Shown here in pieces: positions 7,419 to 15,738 of a stretch of 39,672 bases of DNA (positions within the stretch are counted from its first letter, which is position 1; each line of letters opens with the position of its first letter). The translations under genes were made by a program, and so were the position numbers. The notes below the pieces were generated by a model. It did no database searches and had not been told where the DNA came from. It worked only from the letters and a program-made list of their open reading frames with translations. Source of the DNA: Thermincola ferriacetica (GTDB lineage: Bacteria; Bacillota; Thermincolia; Thermincolales; Thermincolaceae); NCBI RefSeq assembly GCF_001263415.1, contig NZ_LGTE01000026.1, positions 1 through 39,672 on the forward strand, in the 5' to 3' direction.

Positions 7419-7715
7419 TTGCTGTGGAAGCGCCCCATTCATCCAACTGTAATTACGGTTGTTTCTTTACCGGCTTTTCTGTTGGGCGGTTTACTGGCGG
7501 GCATCAACTGGATCAATCTCGGCCAGCGGGAACGGGGAATCAATACAATGAAATACAGTTTGCTGGGTACAGTATTTATATTGCTGGTCATTCTGTCCAT
7601 ACCCAGGGACGTGGCTTTAAAGTTCTGGTCTGTGGGGGTTGGCATTAATCTGGGGGTAGGCATGGCCTTACGAAAACTGCAGTTGCCTGCTTACGAAGCC
7701 TGGAAATTCAGATAA
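7419..7715 (+). CDS. small membrane protein
   Basis: A 98-residue protein with three hydrophobic helices, at about residues 12-31, 44-61 and 69-83, separated by short charged loops (NLGQRERGINTMKYS). I do not recognise the family. The TTG start follows AAGGA by 4 bases and lies just downstream of an extended -10 promoter. The next gene begins 22 bases after the stop, so both are probably one transcript. A role in the membrane is all that can be said. Confidence 0.75.
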   Translation: MLWKRPIHPTVITVVSLPAFLLGGLLAGINWINLGQRERGINTMKYSLLGTVFILLVILSIPRDVALKFWSVGVGINLGVGMALRKLQLPAYEAWKFR

Positions 7716-7737
7716 AAGTATGCTGTGAGGTGCCGTT

Positions 7738-8220
7738 ATGATGAAATGCTTTTGTCCCGGCATGACCGAGGAAGAATTCATGAATTGGGATATGCAGGAA
7801 AATGACTGGACAGGCAAAACTTTTTACCAGGTAAAGGTACCCATGATTTCGCATTTTCCCGTTGCTCCCGAACTTAAAATTTTTAGGGTGATGGCAGAAA
7901 TCGAGGGAAAGGGTTTTCGGACTGTTGCCCCGCCGCTAATTGTTTTTAACGATGGTATGCTGGTGGGCAGTCTCATGGTTGAAATTGTGTCCCCGGACGG
8001 AAAATATGCCAACGTTGTCACGATGGGGCCGACCCGAATGATATCCAAGGTATATACCGGGCCGCGCCACCTGGTTCCAAAGGCCTTGAAGGAGTTTGAC
8101 CGTCTCCTGATGAGCCGTAAAATTATAACGAATGATTATTATTTCTGGTTTTTAACCTGCAAAAACTGCAACAAAAGGAGTAAAGAAAATAAAACCATAA
8201 TTTTCGCCAAAGTGTTGTAA
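7738..8220 (+). CDS. conserved hypothetical protein with C-terminal CxxC
   Basis: A 160-residue soluble protein. It starts with MMKCFCPGMTEEEFMNWDMQ and ends with a strand containing WFLTCKNCNK and a hydrophobic IIFAKVL. The body alternates strands and helices (VKVPMISHFPVAPELK, VMAEIEGKGFRTV, VYTGPRHLVPKALKEFDRLL). The late CxxC followed by a final strand recalls GyrI-like effector-binding domains, but the match is by eye and weak. GAGGTG precedes ATG 7738; ATG 7741 is an equally good start. It sits behind the small membrane protein and may share its promoter. No function is assigned. Confidence 0.82.
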   Translation: MMKCFCPGMTEEEFMNWDMQENDWTGKTFYQVKVPMISHFPVAPELKIFRVMAEIEGKGFRTVAPPLIVFNDGMLVGSLMVEIVSPDGKYANVVTMGPTRMISKVYTGPRHLVPKALKEFDRLLMSRKIITNDYYFWFLTCKNCNKRSKENKTIIFAKVL

Positions 8221-8295
8221 ACCAAAAACATATTATTATCGTACTTGTTATGATGAACCGATAACAGGTCATTCGTCGTCCGGAGGTAGCGGTTT

Positions 8296-8922
8296 ATGGC
8301 TGCAGACAGGGTACAAATGATATTACAGGCATTGGAAAAAGAATACGGCGATGCGGGAACAGCTTTAAATTACAGGAACCCCTTTGAACTGCTGGTGGCC
8401 ACTGTTTTGTCCGCCCAGTGCACTGACGAACGGGTAAACAAAGTGACTCCTGCTCTCTTTGCCAAATTCGGCACTCCGGAAAAGATGAGCAAGGCCCCGG
8501 TAAAAGAGGTGGAAGAGCTGATCAAAAGCTGCGGTCTGTATCATAACAAGGCCAGGAACCTGGTGGCGGCAAGCAAAAAGCTGGTGGCGGAATTCAAAGG
8601 CCAGGTACCGGATACCCTGCAAGAGCTTATATCTTTGCCGGGAGTAGGCCGCAAGACGGCGAATGTGGTTCTAAGCAACGCTTTTGCCCGGGATGCCATT
8701 GCCGTGGATACTCATGTCTTCAGGGTAGCCAACAGGCTGGGCCTGGCTGACAGCAGCACTCCGTTAAAAACGGAAGCGGACCTGATGCGGGCAATTCCCA
8801 GGGACAAATGGTCCCGGGCTCATCACTGGCTCATTCATCACGGCAGAAAAGTTTGTAAGGCAAGAAACCCGCAGTGTGTGAATTGTTGCCTGGCGGTCTA
8901 CTGCAAATCGCGCCAAATATAA
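8296..8922 (+). CDS. nth: endonuclease III (DNA glycosylase/AP lyase)
   Basis: A 208-residue HhH-GPD base-excision repair enzyme that removes oxidised pyrimidines and nicks the abasic strand. The helix-hairpin-helix LPGVGRKTANVVL (from about residue 114) contains the catalytic Lys, and AVDTHVFRVANRLGL contains the catalytic Asp. The C-terminus carries the 4Fe-4S loop with spacing C-x6-C-x2-C-x5-C (residues about 188-204). Length is normal for the family. CGGAGGT lies 7 bases before ATG. It is followed by glycogen synthase but shares no obvious function with it. Confidence 0.97.
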   Translation: MAADRVQMILQALEKEYGDAGTALNYRNPFELLVATVLSAQCTDERVNKVTPALFAKFGTPEKMSKAPVKEVEELIKSCGLYHNKARNLVAASKKLVAEFKGQVPDTLQELISLPGVGRKTANVVLSNAFARDAIAVDTHVFRVANRLGLADSSTPLKTEADLMRAIPRDKWSRAHHWLIHHGRKVCKARNPQCVNCCLAVYCKSRQI

Positions 8923-9059
8923 TGCTGTTATGAAAAGGATTTTGCAGAATTGAGGTAGAATGTGACAATTGAAGTCTCTCAATTATTTTTGTTGACTGGC
9001 TCTACGACAACGGAAGAAGAAATTTTTTGGGAAAGAAGAAATAATGTCGGAGGTACCTG

Positions 9060-10547
9060 ATGACTGATCATGAGTCCCTGAAAATTTTGTTTGTTTCTTC
9101 GGAAGTTGCTCCCTATGCGAAAACCGGCGGCTTGGCCGATGTGGCAGGGTCTTTGCCCAGGGCGCTGGCCCAAATGGGCCATGATGTCCGCATAGCCATG
9201 CCAAGATACAAGGTTATTAAAAGCAGTATGGAAACTTTGACGGACTTTCCCGTTTTGATAAGGGGACGCAAAGAGACTGCTATCGTACGCAGGACTTTTA
9301 TGAATGTGGGGGAGGCAACCCTAGGCCGACAGTTGCCGGTGTACTTTATAGACAATTATCATTACTTTGACCGCCAACATCTTTACATGTATGCCGACGA
9401 AGCTGACCGGTTCGGGTTTTTCTGCCGGGCGGTCCTGGCCATGCTGCCGGCAATTGGTTTTCAGCCTGATATTATTCACTGCAACGACTGGCAGACAGGG
9501 CCTGTGTGTGTATTATTAACAGAATTGGCAGCCCAAAATCCCTTTTATAAAGGGATAGCTACTCTTATGACCATACATAACCTGCATTACCAGGGTAATT
9601 TTCCCCGGGATGCTTTGGATGTGTTGGGACTGCCGGAGTATTATTATCATCATGAACGGTTGGAATTCTACGGTAGTATAAGTTTTATCAAAGCCGGACT
9701 AGTATATGCCGATTTGCTCAATGCCGTCAGCAAAACCTATGCCCGGGAGATTCAGACGCCGGAATACGGTGAAGGCATGGAAGGAATTCTGCGGAAGCGA
9801 GCACAGGATTTATATGGAATAATTAACGGTATTGACTACAATGAGTATGACCCCGAAAAGGACCCTTTTATCACCGCTCGTTACCGTTCGGGAAACCTGG
9901 AAGCCAAGAAGGAAAATAAGACCGCGGTGCAGAATATACTACGCTTACCGAAAGTGGATTTCCCGGTAATCGGCTTGGTATCCCGGCTTGTGGACCAGAA
10001 GGGGCTTGAACTGATTGCAGAAGTTTTTGACCGGTTGATGACTCAAAATATACAGTTAATAGTATTAGGTTCAGGTGACAGGAAATACGAGGATTTCTTC
10101 CAGGCTATGGCCGGGAAATACCCCGAGAAAGTAGGGGTGTTCATAGGATTCAACGAAGCTTTGGCCAAACAAATATATGCCGGCAGCGACATGTTCCTGA
10201 TGCCTTCCCGTTTTGAACCCTGCGGATTGGGCCAGTTGATCGCCTTAAGGTATGGTACCGTTCCCATTGTCAGGGCTACAGGCGGGCTGGCCGATACTGT
10301 CACCGATTACGATCCGCACACGGGCGCCGGTAACGGTTTTGTTTTTCAAGCCTATAACGCAGAGGAAATGTATGCCGCTATTTTACGCGCTTTGGATCTG
10401 TATAATTCAGACCGAGGTAGCTGGAAGAGCCTTGTGCGAAAAGCCCTCGACAGCGATTTCTCATGGAATAAATCTGCCCGGGAATACGTTGACCTTTACC
10501 GTCTCTGCATAAAGAAACATAGGATTGGGTATTCGGGTGGCATCTAA
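9060..10547 (+). CDS. glgA: glycogen synthase (ADP-glucose), copy 1
   Basis: A 495-residue GT5 glycosyltransferase of GT-B fold that extends alpha-1,4-glucan chains from ADP-glucose. The N-terminal ADP-glucose motif is AKTGGLADVAGSLP (residues about 20-33); IIHCNDWQTG and TIHNLHYQG are the usual acceptor-domain motifs; the C-terminal catalytic segment reads PSRFEPCGLGQLIALRYG followed by ATGGLADTV. Length is slightly above the E. coli enzyme. GGAGGT precedes the ATG by 5 bases. A second, clearly related copy lies at 15739. No glgB, glgC or glgP is seen nearby, so the rest of the glycogen pathway must be elsewhere. Confidence 0.97.
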   Translation: MTDHESLKILFVSSEVAPYAKTGGLADVAGSLPRALAQMGHDVRIAMPRYKVIKSSMETLTDFPVLIRGRKETAIVRRTFMNVGEATLGRQLPVYFIDNYHYFDRQHLYMYADEADRFGFFCRAVLAMLPAIGFQPDIIHCNDWQTGPVCVLLTELAAQNPFYKGIATLMTIHNLHYQGNFPRDALDVLGLPEYYYHHERLEFYGSISFIKAGLVYADLLNAVSKTYAREIQTPEYGEGMEGILRKRAQDLYGIINGIDYNEYDPEKDPFITARYRSGNLEAKKENKTAVQNILRLPKVDFPVIGLVSRLVDQKGLELIAEVFDRLMTQNIQLIVLGSGDRKYEDFFQAMAGKYPEKVGVFIGFNEALAKQIYAGSDMFLMPSRFEPCGLGQLIALRYGTVPIVRATGGLADTVTDYDPHTGAGNGFVFQAYNAEEMYAAILRALDLYNSDRGSWKSLVRKALDSDFSWNKSAREYVDLYRLCIKKHRIGYSGGI

Positions 10548-10655
10548 ATGCCGTTTGAATAAAAATTAGGTAGTATTAAATAAAATAAGGTTCCGGAGTA
10601 ATAATCCGGCCCGTCGTGGGGCATATTAACAGATAAAAACGACAGGAGGCCGATT

Positions 10656-10892
10656 ATGAATATTACTCTGGACTTGAGACCGGCTTTGGGTGAACAGAGT
10701 ATCAATAAACTGAAAGACACTATTGCCAGGCTGGGACCCAACGATGGATTAACTCTGGTACTGGATGCCGCTGATGCCCATGAAGCTGACAGGCTAACTG
10801 AGGAATTGCGAATGCATGGCTTTGATTATTATGCTAAAGGCGCCGCAGGCAAAGCCTACAGTATTATTGCTGAACGGCAGCTCTTGCAATAA
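10656..10892 (+). CDS. small hypothetical protein (TusA-like size and pattern)
   Basis: A 78-residue soluble protein preceded by CAGGAGG 8 bases before the ATG. It reads as beta-alpha-beta-beta-alpha: ITLDLRPALG, a helix SINKLKDTIARLG, a strand LTLVLDAADAH, a helix EADRLTEELRMHG and a short last strand AYSIIAER. That order and size recall the TusA/SirA-like fold, but the CPxP motif of true TusA proteins is absent, so sulfur transfer is not implied. It lies 108 bases after glgA and is not obviously part of that operon. Function unknown. Confidence 0.75.
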   Translation: MNITLDLRPALGEQSINKLKDTIARLGPNDGLTLVLDAADAHEADRLTEELRMHGFDYYAKGAAGKAYSIIAERQLLQ

Positions 10893-10952
10893 TACAGTTG
10901 CGGAAGTGTTGTGCGCACATAAGGTTTTTGAGAAGGTCAAATGTATTCCCGG

Positions 10953-10987
10953 GGCCATATGGAAAGGGAGTCATTTGGCCTTTATAA
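10953..10987 (+). terminator. weak terminator-like hairpin
   Basis: GGCCA-T-ATG pairs with CAT-T-TGGCC around a ten-base purine-rich loop, followed by TTTATAAAT. The stem is short and interrupted, so this is a tentative end for the transcript carrying 10656-10892. Confidence 0.35.
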
Positions 10988-11035
10988 ATGCCCAGGTTTT
11001 GAACATACTGAGTTGCAATAAGGAGATGACAGACA

Positions 11036-11242
11036 GTGGGCGTTCACCGAGATAGCAATGGGCAAAGGGAAACAATCAAATGTGCTAATTGTTTTGTGTG
11101 TCGGGAAGGCACGGAGTTTTGCCCGAAAAGTGATAACTACGACCCTGATGCCTACCTGAAACTGGAAGAGAAACTGCGGGTGAACAGAGAAAAAAGACTG
11201 AAAGAACAGCAGGATTCAGAAAAAAGACTAAAAGAAGGATAA
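11036..11242 (+). CDS. small cysteine-motif protein before the DUF1786 gene
   Basis: A 68-residue protein of unknown family. An N-terminal cysteine group, CANCFVCREGTEFC (residues about 16-29), could bind zinc or an iron-sulfur cluster. The second half is a highly charged helix (LKLEEKLRVNREKRLKEQQ), probably coiled coil, ending with a repeated SEKRLKEG pattern. The start is GTG 11036, 10 bases after AAGGAG. The DUF1786 gene begins 20 bases downstream and the ABC-class ATPase 9 bases after that, so this is the first gene of a three-gene operon and may serve its two ATPases. Confidence 0.75.
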   Translation: MGVHRDSNGQRETIKCANCFVCREGTEFCPKSDNYDPDAYLKLEEKLRVNREKRLKEQQDSEKRLKEG

Positions 11243-11262
11243 AAATTAAAGGAGGAATAAAT

Positions 11263-12321
11263 TTGGCGGAAGCTATTCTGGCTATAGATGTTGGCGGAGG
11301 AACGCAGGATATCCTGCTTTACGAAGAAGGTAAGCCCATAGAAAACTGCGTGAAGATGGTACTGCCCTCCCAGACGGTGATCGTCGGCAACAGAATCAGC
11401 GCAGCTACTGCCAGGGGAGAAGCTGTGTTTTTAAACGGCAACCTGATGGGCGGCGGGGCGTGCGTGGGCGCAATTCGCAGACATTTAAATGCCGGCTTGG
11501 CCGTTTATGCCACACCTGATGCTGCCTTGACCATTAATGATGATCTGAAAAAGGTTGAAGAGATGGGAGTTGAAATAACGGCCAATCCTCCGGCCCATGT
11601 CAGGGAAATAGCCATGCGGGACATAGATCTGGAAGCGTTACAAAAAGCGCTGGCTTGCTTTGATGTAGAATTGCCGCAGAAATTTGCCGTTGCAGTCCAG
11701 GACCACGGTGAAGCGATAGGCCAGTCAAACAGGGAGTTTCGTTTTCAGCAGTGGAGGAAATTTATTGAACGCGGAGGAGCCTTAGAAGATTTGGCCTATT
11801 TTGATATACCCTTTCATTTTACCAGAATGCGGGCAGTGCAAAGGGATTTGCCCGGCGCCTTGCTGATGGATACGGGTTCGGCCGCCATCTGGGGAGCTTT
11901 ATGTGACCCGGAGGTGGCTGCGGCAGCCGAGACCGGTATTACCATTGTCAATATCGGCAACCAGCATACCGTGGGAGTGCTCATTAAAGGAAAGAGGATT
12001 TTTGGCCTTTTTGAACACCATACACGGATTTTGGACGGACAGGCTATTATGGAATATGTGCGTAAACTCCAGGCTGGCACCCTGACGCACGAGGAGGTAT
12101 TTAACGCCAGGGGCCATGGCGCATATGTGGACCCCGAAGCCAGGCGCCATTCTTTTACCGGGAAGATTGTGGTGACAGGACCCAACCGGTATAAGATAGC
12201 AGGGGAAAAGGTTTATCTGGCGGCTCCTTTCGGCGATATGATGCTTACGGGCAGCTTTGGTTTAATAGCGGCCTATTATCAAAAACAGGGTAAAATTATG
12301 CCTTTGATGCCCGGATATTAA
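11263..12321 (+). CDS. DUF1786 protein, actin/Hsp70-like ATPase fold
   Basis: A 352-residue cytoplasmic protein of the DUF1786 (COG4012) family, sometimes labelled putative pyruvate-formate-lyase activating enzyme without experimental support. The N-terminal AILAIDVGGGTQDILLYEE is a phosphate-1 loop of the actin/Hsp70/sugar-kinase superfamily, and LLMDTGSAAIWGALC plus TIVNIGNQHTVGVL resemble the second phosphate and adenosine regions. It lacks the CxxxCxxC of radical-SAM activases, so the old label is unlikely. AAAGGAGGAAT precedes the TTG start. It is immediately followed by an ABC-class ATPase, a pairing that suggests a common undefined process. Confidence 0.88.
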   Translation: MAEAILAIDVGGGTQDILLYEEGKPIENCVKMVLPSQTVIVGNRISAATARGEAVFLNGNLMGGGACVGAIRRHLNAGLAVYATPDAALTINDDLKKVEEMGVEITANPPAHVREIAMRDIDLEALQKALACFDVELPQKFAVAVQDHGEAIGQSNREFRFQQWRKFIERGGALEDLAYFDIPFHFTRMRAVQRDLPGALLMDTGSAAIWGALCDPEVAAAAETGITIVNIGNQHTVGVLIKGKRIFGLFEHHTRILDGQAIMEYVRKLQAGTLTHEEVFNARGHGAYVDPEARRHSFTGKIVVTGPNRYKIAGEKVYLAAPFGDMMLTGSFGLIAAYYQKQGKIMPLMPGY

Positions 12322-12330
12322 GGTGACGGT

Positions 12331-14034
12331 ATGGAAAAACTGCTTCAGAGTTTGAAAAGGATTGACGGTAAGGGATATAAAGCATATAAGGATATTGCCG
12401 GTGTTTATCAGTTCAGGGACTATACCCTGTATATCGACTATGTTCAGGGTGACCCCTTTGCCTCCCCATCAAGAATCAGGGTGAGGGTGCCCCAAAGCTT
12501 GGCCCGCTTTCCGGTCGCTTTTTGGCATAACAAACCCCGGCGGATTGGGCTGGAGGATTATCTCAGCAGGCGTATTGCAGCTATGATTGGGAAACATTCC
12601 CGGGGCATCCGCGGGACGGGGAAAAGCGGGCTGATGTTTATTGATGCCGGTGGTCAGGAAATTTTGGAACGGACAGCCGTGGTGGTGAATGCAGATTATA
12701 TTGAGGCCAGGATTTCCCTGGGGCTTCCGGCCAGGGGCCGAACGGTGATGGGAAATGTGGCCGCAGCGATGCTGACGGAAGAGTTGCCCAGGATAGTCGC
12801 CGATTCTATATTATTTGGCAATATTCCTGCTAAAGAAGCCCTGTCTTATGTTGAATTGAAAGAAGACCAGGATTTTATCCGTGCAGAGATGAAGAGAAGG
12901 AACCTGGTTTGCTTTGTGGCCAACGGATCAATTTTACCCAGGCAAAGCGGAGTCAGTGACAAACCCATGGCCGGAAGGGTTGTGCCTTTTGTATCACCTC
13001 CTGATCTAACCGTGGATATGCCATTACCCAATCGGGGACCTGTCAAAGGAATGGGTATTCCAGAGGGCGTTACCCTGATAGTTGGCGGGGGATATCACGG
13101 CAAGTCAACCTTATTGAAGGCCATTGAAAGAGGCGTATATGACCATATTCCCGGTGATGGGCGGGAACTGGTGATAACCCGTGCCGATGCAGTTAAAATC
13201 AGGGCTGAAGACGGAAGACGGGTGGAGAAGGTAAATATTACGCCCTTTATTAGCAATCTCCCGCATGGCATAGATACGCGGGCTTTCAGCACTGATGACG
13301 CCAGTGGCAGTACTTCACAGGCTGCCAACATTATGGAGGCCCTGGAAATCGGAACAGGTTTGCTTCTTTTGGACGAAGATACAAGCGCTACTAATTTTAT
13401 GATCAGGGATGCCAGGATGCAGGCTCTGGTGGCGAAAGAAAAAGAACCGATTACGCCATTTGTGGACAAGGTAAGGCAGCTTTACAGGGATAAAGGCGTA
13501 TCGACAATACTGGTAATGGGCGGGTCGGGAGATTATTTCGATGTAGCCGACCTGGTGATTATGATGGATGAATATGTGGCTTACAATATAACAGACCGGG
13601 CGAAAGAAGTGGCCCGGTTAAGGCCCAGCCAGAGGCTGGCTGAAGGGGGAAAGGGTTTTGGTGCAACGGAACCGAGGGTGGTCCTGATAAGCGGCTTTCG
13701 GCCCGAAAAGGGTGGTAAGCCCAAAGTGGATGCGAAGGGCCTGAAAACCATTATTTTTGGTACTTCTTCCGTTGATCTATCTTTTTTGGAACAATTGGTT
13801 GATACCAGCCAGACCAGGGCCATAGCCGCCATAATATTTTATATGGCGAAAAAATACATAGATAACCGGCACACTCTTCACCAGGCTGTAGATGCTGTTT
13901 TTCGGGATATTGAAGAAAAAGGGTTGGATATCCTGGCCCCTTTTTCTGGGCAGCATCCGGGTGACCTGGCCATGCCCCGCAAACAGGAAGTGGCGGCGGC
14001 TGTCAACCGGCTGAGGACATTAGCAGTAAAATAA
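12331..14034 (+). CDS. predicted ATPase of the ABC class (COG3044-like)
   Basis: A 567-residue soluble protein. The Walker A loop GGGYHGKSTLLKAI is near residue 252, the signature-like stretch is SGSTSQAANIMEAL near 327, and Walker B is LLLLDEDTSATNFMIRD near 347. The N-terminal 230 residues and C-terminal region have no membrane segments, so it is not an ordinary transporter subunit. The family (predicted ATPase of the ABC class) is uncharacterised. It overlaps no gene but begins 9 bases after DUF1786, in one operon, and a terminator follows the stop directly. In the motif order it resembles ABC ATPases that act on nucleic acids or large complexes, but no substrate can be inferred. Confidence 0.88.
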   Translation: MEKLLQSLKRIDGKGYKAYKDIAGVYQFRDYTLYIDYVQGDPFASPSRIRVRVPQSLARFPVAFWHNKPRRIGLEDYLSRRIAAMIGKHSRGIRGTGKSGLMFIDAGGQEILERTAVVVNADYIEARISLGLPARGRTVMGNVAAAMLTEELPRIVADSILFGNIPAKEALSYVELKEDQDFIRAEMKRRNLVCFVANGSILPRQSGVSDKPMAGRVVPFVSPPDLTVDMPLPNRGPVKGMGIPEGVTLIVGGGYHGKSTLLKAIERGVYDHIPGDGRELVITRADAVKIRAEDGRRVEKVNITPFISNLPHGIDTRAFSTDDASGSTSQAANIMEALEIGTGLLLLDEDTSATNFMIRDARMQALVAKEKEPITPFVDKVRQLYRDKGVSTILVMGGSGDYFDVADLVIMMDEYVAYNITDRAKEVARLRPSQRLAEGGKGFGATEPRVVLISGFRPEKGGKPKVDAKGLKTIIFGTSSVDLSFLEQLVDTSQTRAIAAIIFYMAKKYIDNRHTLHQAVDAVFRDIEEKGLDILAPFSGQHPGDLAMPRKQEVAAAVNRLRTLAVK

Positions 14035-14068
14035 AAGGAGCTTGATCAATCAAGCTCCTTTTATTTTT
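14033..14068. terminator. bidirectional rho-independent terminator
   Basis: A perfect 13-bp stem, AAAAGGAGCTTGA and its complement around TCAA, is flanked by T-rich sequence on the right (TTTTATTTTT) and A-rich sequence on the left. It separates the plus-strand ABC-class ATPase from the minus-strand SLH gene whose stop is at 14067. Confidence 0.92.
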
Positions 14069-15392
14069 AAAGACGCTGCACCGGCGTTTCTGTGGTCAAT
14101 CCGGTAGACTGCTCCCTGAATATTACCTTTTCCGGCATTGCCTTTACTTTTACTTTCACTAGGCTGTATGGGTAAGTTATCGGAAGAGTGTAAAAATTAC
14201 CAGGAACGGGATCGGTATTAGTATAACGAACTGTTAAAATCTTCTGCTGTTCATCTGCGGGTATAATGCTGTTTATCTCGATACTGTAACCGCCGGTAGT
14301 TTTTTCGCCCCGGCAGGCCAACAGGTACAGGTCCGAATCGTCCCGGAAGGCGTAAAATCCTTCGTTGGTTTTAATTTCTTCAAAGAGCTGCTGCAATTTT
14401 ACCGGAGCATTGTCTAAAGTCAGTTGTTCAAAAGCAACCTGTTCCTGAGCGGGTTCAGGTTCCACAAAAATCAGAGTTTTCCCGTCGGCATCTTTGCAAA
14501 TTACCCTCAGATAGTCTTCGGGAGCCAATTCATCGGGCCCAACCCAATGCTTATTCTTGTAAACAGCAGGTACCGAACTCAGGGATAGGGTTTGTTCTTC
14601 CCGCCCGTCGGCGGCCGGGTGATAAAGGCTTATCTCAGTACCTTCAGGACTTTGCTTTTTTTGAGCCAGTTTACCCTCTGTTATTGTGTACCCTTTTTGT
14701 GAAATTTCTGTCGTAAAAACCTTGGCCATAATGGCGGCCACTTCTGCCCTGGAAACGGGGTGGGTTGGGAGAAAGGCACCTTTAGAATTGCCGTTTATCA
14801 AGCCTTTCTCATTAGCGAGGGCGACAAAGCCTTTTACTTCAGGATCTATAGCATCGGCATCGGTAAAGTCCAGTTCTTTACCTGTTTTTTTGGCATCACG
14901 GGCCAGGCCCAGGGAGCGAATCACCATTACGGCTGCTTCCTGCCTGATCAGGGGTTGCTGCAGTGTCATGTTCTGGACTTCTTTGTAATCGACAATATCG
15001 TTGTCGATGGCGTAATCCACATAAGGCACGGCCCACTTGGGCACTTTGAAAATTTCATTTAACAGGTAGTTATCGGAATGCCCCATGTCTTTCGGATCAA
15101 AACCGAGCATTTTAACCATCATGACCAGCGCTTCCAGTTTGGTTACAGGGTTGTTTGGCCGGAAAGTATTATCTGCATATCCGTTCATTATACCGCGAAA
15201 GTACATTTCCGCAATAAACGGTTCACCCCAGTGCCCCGATACATCGGCGAAGGGCAAAAGGGCCGGCGGTTTGGTTTCTGTCGGTACATTCAACATAAGG
15301 GATAAGGAGGGGAAAGCATAGGAACCGGCAGCAAAACTGAAAACAAAAATGAAGATCAGACCCAGTGCAAATATCCTTTTCAACAACTTCAT
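14067..15392 (-). CDS. S-layer homology (SLH) domain protein
   Basis: A 441-residue secreted surface protein. Residues 1-27 form a Sec signal peptide (LLKRIFALGLIFIFVFSFAAGSYA). Three SLH domains follow: FADVSGHWGEPFIAEM to about 96, a middle one around KVPKWAVPYVDYAIDNDI, and a third ending in VSRAEVAAIMAKVF near 229. SLH domains bind pyruvylated secondary cell-wall polymer and anchor proteins to the Gram-positive wall. The C-terminal 200 residues have beta-rich sequence with no recognised domain. AAGGAGGTT precedes ATG on the minus strand. The gene is convergent with the ABC-class ATPase and divergent from glgA copy 2, with two inverted repeats in the shared upstream region. Confidence 0.95.
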   Translation of the reverse strand: MKLLKRIFALGLIFIFVFSFAAGSYAFPSLSLMLNVPTETKPPALLPFADVSGHWGEPFIAEMYFRGIMNGYADNTFRPNNPVTKLEALVMMVKMLGFDPKDMGHSDNYLLNEIFKVPKWAVPYVDYAIDNDIVDYKEVQNMTLQQPLIRQEAAVMVIRSLGLARDAKKTGKELDFTDADAIDPEVKGFVALANEKGLINGNSKGAFLPTHPVSRAEVAAIMAKVFTTEISQKGYTITEGKLAQKKQSPEGTEISLYHPAADGREEQTLSLSSVPAVYKNKHWVGPDELAPEDYLRVICKDADGKTLIFVEPEPAQEQVAFEQLTLDNAPVKLQQLFEEIKTNEGFYAFRDDSDLYLLACRGEKTTGGYSIEINSIIPADEQQKILTVRYTNTDPVPGNFYTLPITYPYSLVKVKVKAMPEKVIFREQSTGLTTETPVQRL

Positions 15393-15422
15393 TTTTTAAC
15401 CTCCTTTCCTTTTTTAGAATTT

Positions 15423-15465
15423 TGAACAAAAGTTTCTATCGAAACCTCAAGAAAACTTTTGTTCA
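15423..15465. promoter_or_regulatory. inverted repeat, possible operator or leader hairpin
   Basis: GAACAAAAGTTT and its near-complement AAACTTTTGTTC, separated by about 17 bases, lie 31 bases upstream of the SLH gene start on the minus strand. This is too far from any T-run to be a normal terminator. It may be an operator or leader hairpin. Confidence 0.5.
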
Positions 15466-15477
15466 TATCCGGTGATC

Positions 15478-15514
15478 ATGCTTTGAGGTTATCCACAATT
15501 TTACCTCAAAGCAT
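15478..15514. promoter_or_regulatory. perfect inverted repeat in the SLH/glgA upstream region
   Basis: ATGCTTTGAGGT and its exact complement ACCTCAAAGCAT flank a 13-base AT-rich centre. A third CCTCAAG-type half-site lies in the previous hairpin. Together they look like clustered operator-type repeats in the gap between the divergent SLH and glgA genes. Confidence 0.55.
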
Positions 15515-15738
15515 AATTTCCTAAAATTAAAACAATAACTTTTTTGTAAAGTTCACATGTGGTGTATTTATACTAATCGTAGGAAAGCTTTCTTTTATGG
15601 GGGTTTTCCAAAAAATAGACAAATAAAATGGCGTTTTCCGTTACAACCTAAGAATAAGTTGGCAAGACCGGTATTTGAAGTTAAGAGGGTTAAGAGGTTT
15701 GTTTCAATTATTTGCTGAAAAGAGGGAGGCAATTTACT
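15515..15738. other. remainder of the SLH/glgA2 divergent intergenic region
   Basis: AT-rich sequence with no gene. TTGTAAAG (about 15544) could be part of a promoter for the plus-strand glgA, but I cannot set a convincing -10. The GGGAGG of glgA copy 2 is at 15724-15729. Confidence 0.35.

Noticed and set aside
11263-12321. Pyruvate-formate-lyase activating enzyme
   Set aside because: No CxxxCxxC radical-SAM motif; the sequence has actin/Hsp70-like phosphate loops instead.
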